Part shown: one piece after another, positions 5,476-9,884 of the stretch
Numbering within the stretch: position 1 is the stretch's first letter
Layout of the letters: each line of letters begins with the position of its first letter
Assembly (NCBI GenBank): GCA_040003205.1
Contig: JBDUDA010000107.1
Span: 1 to 9,884, forward strand
Length of the DNA: 9,884 bases
From: JALYIM01 sp040003205
GTDB lineage: Bacteria > Acidobacteriota > Terriglobia > Terriglobales > Acidobacteriaceae
Direction of reading: 5' to 3'
The notes under the pieces: model-generated
What the model saw: the letters and a program-made list of their open reading frames with translations, nothing else
Told to the model about the DNA's origin: nothing
Database searches by the model: none
Translations under genes and position numbers: made by a program

Positions 5476-6235
5476 AGGCTTGGCCTGCCAAAATTCGTTC
5501 GCAGTCAACGGAAACGCTGTCTCCCGAGCGTGGATGAACGAACTGAAGATGCGCTGCGTGGAGAGCGACGCGAGTAATTCGCCGCTCTAGCGCTTCTGAT
5601 GGATTGTACTTTCTGTCGCCGATGACCGGGTGGCCGATCGCTGAAAACTGCACACGAATTTGATTCTGTAATTCCGTCACCAGAGAGACTCGGACGAGCG
5701 AGGCACCCCGAAGGGGGTGTGCGACGGAATACCGAAGTTCGGCGCGAGCCGATTTTGGATCGCTTCCCGTGGTCACCTTTTGAAACATTCCTTCTTGCCG
5801 AAAGTAGTGAACAAGTGTCCCTTCTTTAACGCGGAGATGACCGCGAACTACAGCGAGATATTGCCTCACCGGAGTGTGGCAGAGAAACTGTTGAACGAGT
5901 GCTTCTCGATCCAGCCAGGTTTTTGCAAAGAGCAGAATCCCAGACGTGTAACGATCGATGCGATGTACGACAAAGGCCCGTTGTCTCTTTAATTTCAGTT
6001 CTGCCGAGAGAAGAGAAAGCGCAGATGAGGTATCGGAGTCATCCGCAGGCACCGCCAGCAGTTTGGCCAATTTATTGAGGACTACAATCGCATTGTCTTC
6101 GTAAAGCGCGCGAAGCTGCCGCCGATCCTGCTTTGCTGAACGGCGACCGCCCTTGGGTGGAAGTCTCTTCATTGCTGAATGGCGGATCGCCTTTCTAGGC
6201 TGGCTGCGTGAATCGAGTGGTGAAGCAACGTCCAC
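5474..6235 (-). CDS. RluA-family pseudouridine synthase
   Basis: The product (253 residues from GTG 6235) isomerises uridine to pseudouridine in rRNA or tRNA. The catalytic motif HRIDRYTSGILLFAK (91-105) contains the active-site Asp at 94. Other family blocks are LYEDNAIVVLNK (44-55), in place of the usual V-x-x-K-P; QYLAVVRG (125-132); NQIRVQFSAIGHPVIGDRKY (191-210); and ALHAAHLQFVHP (224-235). The usual G-R-T-H-Q-I-R box reads TELQNQIR, so the His is replaced. There is no S4 RNA-binding domain, as in TruC-like short members. The target RNA cannot be told. The start is uncertain: neither GTG 6235 nor ATG 6172 (giving 232 residues) has a good Shine-Dalgarno, and the first 21 residues are not family-conserved, so 6172 is quite possible. 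From GTG 6235 the gap to the upstream methyltransferase gene is only 30 bases, so co-transcription is likely. Confidence 0.9.
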   Translation of the reverse strand: MDVASPLDSRSQPRKAIRHSAMKRLPPKGGRRSAKQDRRQLRALYEDNAIVVLNKLAKLLAVPADDSDTSSALSLLSAELKLKRQRAFVVHRIDRYTSGILLFAKTWLDREALVQQFLCHTPVRQYLAVVRGHLRVKEGTLVHYFRQEGMFQKVTTGSDPKSARAELRYSVAHPLRGASLVRVSLVTELQNQIRVQFSAIGHPVIGDRKYNPSEALERRITRVALHAAHLQFVHPRSGDSVSVDCERILAGQA

Positions 6236-6265
6236 AATTAATGCATTTGAGTTCCCAGGAAGCTA

Positions 6266-7291
6266 CTAGGCCGGAACGGCCTCGATGATTGCCAATTCGG
6301 TCGCGGTCGGGACGAGGCGATTGAAGCGAAAGCCCGCGCTGGTTAGGAGTTTACGGTATTCGTCCGTGGTGCGTTCCTTTCCTCCTGTCAGCACCAACAT
6401 GATGAGATCACTGAGCTTCCCTGTCGACGGGAGGTTTGCTTCCGATAGACTCCATTCTACGAGCAAGAGTACGCTGTTAGCCCCGACGGCTCGCCGGCAG
6501 TTGACGAGAATAGCGTGCGCCTTGTCATCGTCCCAGTCATGGATAACGTTTTTCATGAGGTAGGCGCGGCAGCCGGAAGGCACCTCACGAAAGAAATCGC
6601 AATCCACCATGGCTGTGCGTGCTGCCAAATTACCGCCTAGAAATCCACGCAGGCGCGCACGTTCTAGCACGTGCGGTTGGTCAGCGAGGACACCGCGGAG
6701 ATTCGTGTGTGTCTTCAAAATTTGAGAAAGGAGAATTCCGATACCCCCACCAATGTCCACAATGCTTTCCCAAGCCCCAAAGTCATAGGCAGCGGCAATT
6801 CCTGGAGCTTGCATCGATGAAAAATTCGTCATGGCCTCGTCAAAGATGCCCGCCAACTCAGGGTGTTGACGCATGTATTCCCATTCGCTCATCCCAAACA
6901 GCTTCGCTCTGGCTGATTCGCCGGTCTGGATGGTATGGAGCAACTCGCCAAACGACCGGTAGTACATCTCGGTTCCCCAGAAAAGGAAAGCGGGCCGGAC
7001 GGATCCAGGCACATCGGAGCGTAAAAGACACGAAAGTCCGGAATTTTTAAATGTGCGGGGAGTAGTCTCCATGAAGATGCCCTGGCTGGCCAGCGCTCGC
7101 AAGAGGCGATACAGTGCGTCTTCATTCGCGTTCAGTTCGTGCGCAAGTTCCGTGGTTGTCGACAAACCCTGCTCCAACAGATCGGCAACTCCCAGCTTGG
7201 CGGCGGCGCAAATGCTCTGGTGGATAATTAGACCGTTTCGCGCTTGCATGAGCTTCTGGTGAGCGTTGGCTGAAGAATCTGGCGCCGTCAT
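6266..7291 (-). CDS. SAM-dependent O-methyltransferase (COMT-like, Methyltransf_2 family)
   Basis: The 341-residue cytoplasmic enzyme has the two-part layout of plant COMT-like and bacterial polyketide or carotenoid O-methyltransferases. An N-terminal winged-helix dimerisation domain (about 10-90) contains AAKLGVADLLE (30-40) and ALYRLLRALASQGIF (59-73). The Rossmann domain carries the SAM-binding VDIGGGIG (178-185) and the late motif GGKERTTDEYRKLLTSAGF (303-321). KNVIHDWDDDKA (247-258) holds the presumed catalytic base His251. All key residues are present, so it should be active on a hydroxyl group of an unknown aromatic or polyketide-like small molecule. A near-ideal Shine-Dalgarno, GAGGAGG (7296-7302), sits four bases before the ATG and fixes the start. 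An OFA-like transporter gene ends 92 bases upstream on the same strand, suggesting paired methylation and transport. No other biosynthetic genes are visible. Confidence 0.92.
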   Translation of the reverse strand: MTAPDSSANAHQKLMQARNGLIIHQSICAAAKLGVADLLEQGLSTTTELAHELNANEDALYRLLRALASQGIFMETTPRTFKNSGLSCLLRSDVPGSVRPAFLFWGTEMYYRSFGELLHTIQTGESARAKLFGMSEWEYMRQHPELAGIFDEAMTNFSSMQAPGIAAAYDFGAWESIVDIGGGIGILLSQILKTHTNLRGVLADQPHVLERARLRGFLGGNLAARTAMVDCDFFREVPSGCRAYLMKNVIHDWDDDKAHAILVNCRRAVGANSVLLLVEWSLSEANLPSTGKLSDLIMLVLTGGKERTTDEYRKLLTSAGFRFNRLVPTATELAIIEAVPA

Positions 7292-7383
7292 AATTCCTCC
7301 TCAATGTTGGTCGCTAAGCACACGATAAACCGGCGCGTGCGCAATACGCGGCAAAAAATCGCCGGGCGTTTCAGGCGTCCGTT

Positions 7384-8667
7384 TCAGTTCTCAAGAGTTG
7401 CGACCCTCCGTGCGAGCACCCGAGTTGGCGGGGCATCGTACCGATATGGGCCTAGTCGGGCGATCAACCCCATAGCCACCAGCATGGCGATAAAAAATCC
7501 CCCTAGCGGCAGAGAATAGGAATGTGCTAAGTCGAACCCTGCCCCCATAACCCAGACGCCTAACGCGCCAGCGAGCACGTAGCCGCCGAAACCGTATCCA
7601 AATGCCGTGCCAAGTGCGCGCATACCGAAATAACGACTCATCATGAATGCGATAATGTCTACCTCGGCTCCCATCCCCAGACCTAAGAAGAAGGCAGCAA
7701 GCAGCGCAATTTTCCCTACGCCACCTATCGACAACAGAGCAATTCCGATTGCGGCACCACCAAAAAGGATCATAGCCAGACGAGGAGCAAAAAACCGGTC
7801 GAGCAAATAACCCGTCCCAAGCCTGCCAACCAACAGCGCAACTCCTACAAGCGAACTGGCTCGTGCGGCGCTTTGCGAACTCACGCCGCGGTCACTGAGC
7901 AGAGCAGGCAGATGCACGATGCACCCGAACAGGCTGATACCAGCCAGAAAGAAAGAGACAATCATCAACCAGAAGATTGGATGATGCCACGTCTCGTGCC
8001 AGCTCAACCCTTCGTCACGCTTCGCATCCTGTTCCGACGTTTGGGCCAACACACGTCCATCGGGCTGCAATCCTTTCTGCTTCGGGTCGTCAAGCAGGCA
8101 CGCTGCAACCACCGGCAAGGAAATCAGCAAGGCCCCGCTTCCTAAGGTTGCATACGCCGTTCGCCAGCCGAACGTGGCGATTAACCGTTGCGCGAGCAAT
8201 GGCATGAAGATCGCTCCCAAACCCAGTCCTATTGCCATCAAACCGAGCGCCAATCCCCTCCGTTGGTCGAACCAGTGTGAGACTACGACGCCGTAAGGGA
8301 CAGGAGATGTGCTGCCGCTCACTAGGCCCAGGGATACATAGAAGAGATACAAGAATGCGATCCGCGAGCCCAACATTTCACAGGAAAGCAAAATCAACGC
8401 AAAGATCGCGGTACCGATGAGGATGACTCTCCGAGCTCCCACGCGGTCAATCATCCTACCGAACAAGGGCGCACAGAGAGCACCGGTCACGTTATGCAAT
8501 GTAAATGCGAGCGAGACGGCAGAACGACTGGCGTGGAAATCTTGGCTTAGCGATTTGAAAAAAACACCGAATGCGAGGACAACAATCGTGCCCGTGCTAA
8601 GGAATAGCCCTAGTGAAGCGGTAGCAACAATCCACCAGCCATAAAATATTTTTGGACGAGGGCTCAT
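7384..8667 (-). CDS. MFS transporter, OFA / monocarboxylate-porter-like
   Basis: The 427-residue inner-membrane protein has about 12 hydrophobic segments and a central cytoplasmic loop at roughly 195-225. Features of the oxalate:formate antiporter and monocarboxylate porter groups are the opening IFYGWWIVATASLGLF, GRMIDRVGARRVILIG in the loop between segments 2 and 3, VVVSHWFDQRRGLALGLM before segment 5, and GMGAEVDIIAFMMSRYFG in the C-terminal half. Members move organic acids or similar small anions; the substrate here is unknown. AAGGA nine bases before ATG 8667 is a good ribosome binding site. It is the first of three same-strand genes (transporter, O-methyltransferase, pseudouridine synthase), with 92 bases to the next. 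A weak promoter-like pair (TTAAGA, 16 bases, TAGCAT) is visible upstream on the minus strand. It is only distantly like the ACS-type transporter at 3126-4445, so the two are not recent duplicates. Confidence 0.9.
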   Translation of the reverse strand: MSPRPKIFYGWWIVATASLGLFLSTGTIVVLAFGVFFKSLSQDFHASRSAVSLAFTLHNVTGALCAPLFGRMIDRVGARRVILIGTAIFALILLSCEMLGSRIAFLYLFYVSLGLVSGSTSPVPYGVVVSHWFDQRRGLALGLMAIGLGLGAIFMPLLAQRLIATFGWRTAYATLGSGALLISLPVVAACLLDDPKQKGLQPDGRVLAQTSEQDAKRDEGLSWHETWHHPIFWLMIVSFFLAGISLFGCIVHLPALLSDRGVSSQSAARASSLVGVALLVGRLGTGYLLDRFFAPRLAMILFGGAAIGIALLSIGGVGKIALLAAFFLGLGMGAEVDIIAFMMSRYFGMRALGTAFGYGFGGYVLAGALGVWVMGAGFDLAHSYSLPLGGFFIAMLVAMGLIARLGPYRYDAPPTRVLARRVATLEN

Positions 8668-9009
8668 TACTTCTTATCCTTGCACGACCCGGCGAGCTAG
8701 ATCGCAAGACGCGTGCAGTTGACGTTGCCCGCGTATGCTACCAGCGGAGCCTGGGCTCTTAACAGCGACTTGTGCCGATCAGTTGTCGCGCCGCTGACGC
8801 TCTCCCGAGACCGTTTTACCCGCGCCCGGACGACGGGCAAACCGGAAGGAACCAAATTACTTCTTGTTTGCCGACCACTAGGCCAATCTCTTCTGTCACT
8901 TCCCAGAACGTCGTTTCTGGATAAATTCCGCGCGCGGCGGACGGTCCATCCAAGCCCGATCGGATCAACTGCTAAGCGCCGCATTGCAGGGCTATAATCG
9001 CACGCACGG
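8668..9009. other. Divergent intergenic region with dyad symmetries
   Basis: These 342 bases separate the OFA-like transporter gene (leftward) from the kinase gene (rightward). No convincing protein or RNA gene is visible; the overlapping frames have biased composition and no family features. Dyads seen are CCAGAA-6-TTCTGG (8903-8920), GCCCG-5-CGGGC (8824-8838) and the self-complementary CCGCGCGCGG (8928-8937). They may be operators or transcript hairpins; no regulator is known. Confidence 0.5.
8993..8998 (+). promoter_or_regulatory. TATAAT -10 box of the kinase gene, almost leaderless
   Basis: A perfect TATAAT ends 11 bases before the kinase ATG at 9010. A start site at the usual distance (about 9004-9006) leaves only four to six leader bases. 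No Shine-Dalgarno lies before the ATG (CGCACGCACGG), which fits leaderless or near-leaderless translation. The -35 region is poor (best CTGCTA at 8969-8974, 18-base spacer). Confidence 0.5.
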
Positions 9010-9884
9010 ATGGCCCTCACCTCTGGCACGAAACTCGGTCCGTATGAAATTCAATCGCCCCTGGGCGCGGGCGGCATGGGCGAGGTGTATCGTGCGATTG
9101 ATACCCGCCTGGAGCGAACGGTCGCGATCAAGATTTTGCCCGAGCATCTTTCCGACAGCGCTGAAGCCCGCCAGCGCTTTGACCGCGAGGCCCGGTCCAT
9201 CTCTTCGCTCAGCCATCCCAACATCTGCCATCTCTACGACGTTGGCCAGCAGGATGGGACGAGCTACTTGGTCATGGAGTATATCGAAGGTGAAACGCTA
9301 GGCCAGCGTTTGCGCAAGGGACGGGTGCCACTCGAGCAGGTCTTCCGCATTGGAGCCGAGATCTGCGAGGGGCTGGAGAAGGCGCACCGCAGCGGAGTGG
9401 TGCATCGCGACCTGAAGCCCGGCAACATCATGCTCGCCAAAGGCGGCGCCAAGCTGATGGACTTCGGGCTGGCGAAGGCACCTGTGGCTCCGCTTGGGGG
9501 CGCCTCTTGTTCGAACTCGATGGCGACAATGTCGCAGCCGCTGACTACGGAAGGTACGATTGTCGGCACGATTCAGTACATGTCGCCGGAACAGTTGGAG
9601 GGAAAAGAAGCGGACATACGCAGCGACATCTTTTCCCTGGGTGCGGTTCTGTACGAGATGGTGACCGGCACGAGGGCGTTTGAAGGAAAGACGACGGCCA
9701 GCACGATTGTGGCGATTCTGACGGCCGAGCCCAAGCCACTAACCGCGATCCAGCCGCTGTCTCCACCAGCGCTAGACCACTTAATCAAGACCTGCCTCGA
9801 GAAAGATCCTGATGAGCGCCTGCAATCCGCGCACGACGTCAAGGTGCAGGTGCAGTGGATTGCGCAGGCCGCCCACGGGGTGGA
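9010..9884 (+). CDS. Ser/Thr protein kinase (PknB/Hanks type), N-terminal 291 residues, runs off the right edge
   Basis: The window holds an apparently complete eukaryotic-type kinase domain of about 275 residues. It has the glycine loop LGAGGMGEVY (18-27), the VAIK lysine at 41, the helix-C Glu60, the catalytic loop HRDLKPGN (132-139) with base Asp134, the metal-binding DFG at 151-153, the GTIQYMSPEQ segment (186-195) and DIFSLG (206-211). All catalytic residues are kept, so an active ATP-dependent kinase is expected. The HRD arrangement and a Ser/Thr-rich activation loop of about 33 residues suggest control by autophosphorylation. Acidobacterial kinases of this style usually continue into a membrane segment and WD40/TolB-like propeller or TPR repeats; that part is outside the window. 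ATG 9010 is chosen because MALTSGTKLGPYEI is the typical start, beginning right after the TATAAT box. Substrates are unknown, and the flanking genes are not an obvious pathway. Confidence 0.95.
   Translation, partial: MALTSGTKLGPYEIQSPLGAGGMGEVYRAIDTRLERTVAIKILPEHLSDSAEARQRFDREARSISSLSHPNICHLYDVGQQDGTSYLVMEYIEGETLGQRLRKGRVPLEQVFRIGAEICEGLEKAHRSGVVHRDLKPGNIMLAKGGAKLMDFGLAKAPVAPLGGASCSNSMATMSQPLTTEGTIVGTIQYMSPEQLEGKEADIRSDIFSLGAVLYEMVTGTRAFEGKTTASTIVAILTAEPKPLTAIQPLSPPALDHLIKTCLEKDPDERLQSAHDVKVQVQWIAQAAHGV

Noticed and set aside
7323..7350. Hairpin-like GC-rich stretch with an A-run between the O-methyltransferase and the OFA-like transporter
   Set aside because: The A/T-run would sit in the loop, not after a stem, and the arms are only four bases, so it is not a credible terminator.
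8697..9029. Overlapping frames of about 95-110 residues on both strands in the divergent spacer
   Set aside because: Biased, Arg/Ser-rich products without recognisable features; one overlaps the kinase start and promoter.

Overview
The window looks like chromosomal DNA of an Acidobacteriota bacterium. This rests mainly on the last gene, a Ser/Thr protein kinase of the style that phylum carries in many copies. A small secreted protein of a kind I associate with the phylum and the moderately high GC fit too. No rRNA, tRNA, CRISPR array or intact mobile element was seen.

Left part (1-2949): the first 40 codons of a probable secreted gamma-glutamyltransferase (ggt) read leftwards off the edge. 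Facing away from it is a tight pxpB-pxpC-pxpA operon (4-base ATGA overlaps at both junctions) for ATP-dependent 5-oxoprolinase. Between them lies a stub of an IS110-family transposase and a perfect 7+7 palindrome just downstream of a candidate promoter for pxpB. By inference the locus scavenges gamma-glutamyl compounds: GGT splits them outside the cytoplasm, and PxpABC opens 5-oxoproline (pyroglutamate) to glutamate inside.

Middle (2950-5475): an ACS-family MFS carboxylate-type permease converges on pxpA. Behind its start is a decayed, frameshifted C-terminal piece of exonuclease III (xth), which suggests a rearrangement breakpoint near 4590. Next comes a small His-rich secreted protein with a perfect TATAAT box, then a stem-loop at the convergent junction with the following gene.

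Right part (5474-8667, all minus strand): an OFA/MCT-like MFS transporter, a COMT-type SAM-dependent O-methyltransferase with a very strong Shine-Dalgarno, and an RluA-family pseudouridine synthase. They are read in that order with gaps of 92 and 30 bases. A 342-base divergent spacer (8668-9009) then leads to the kinase gene, which runs off the right edge. Its TATAAT box ends only 11 bases before the start codon, so its mRNA is probably almost leaderless.

I did not find an evidently new multi-gene system. The points most worth following are the ggt/pxp arrangement with its palindrome, the xth breakpoint, and the small His-rich secreted protein.
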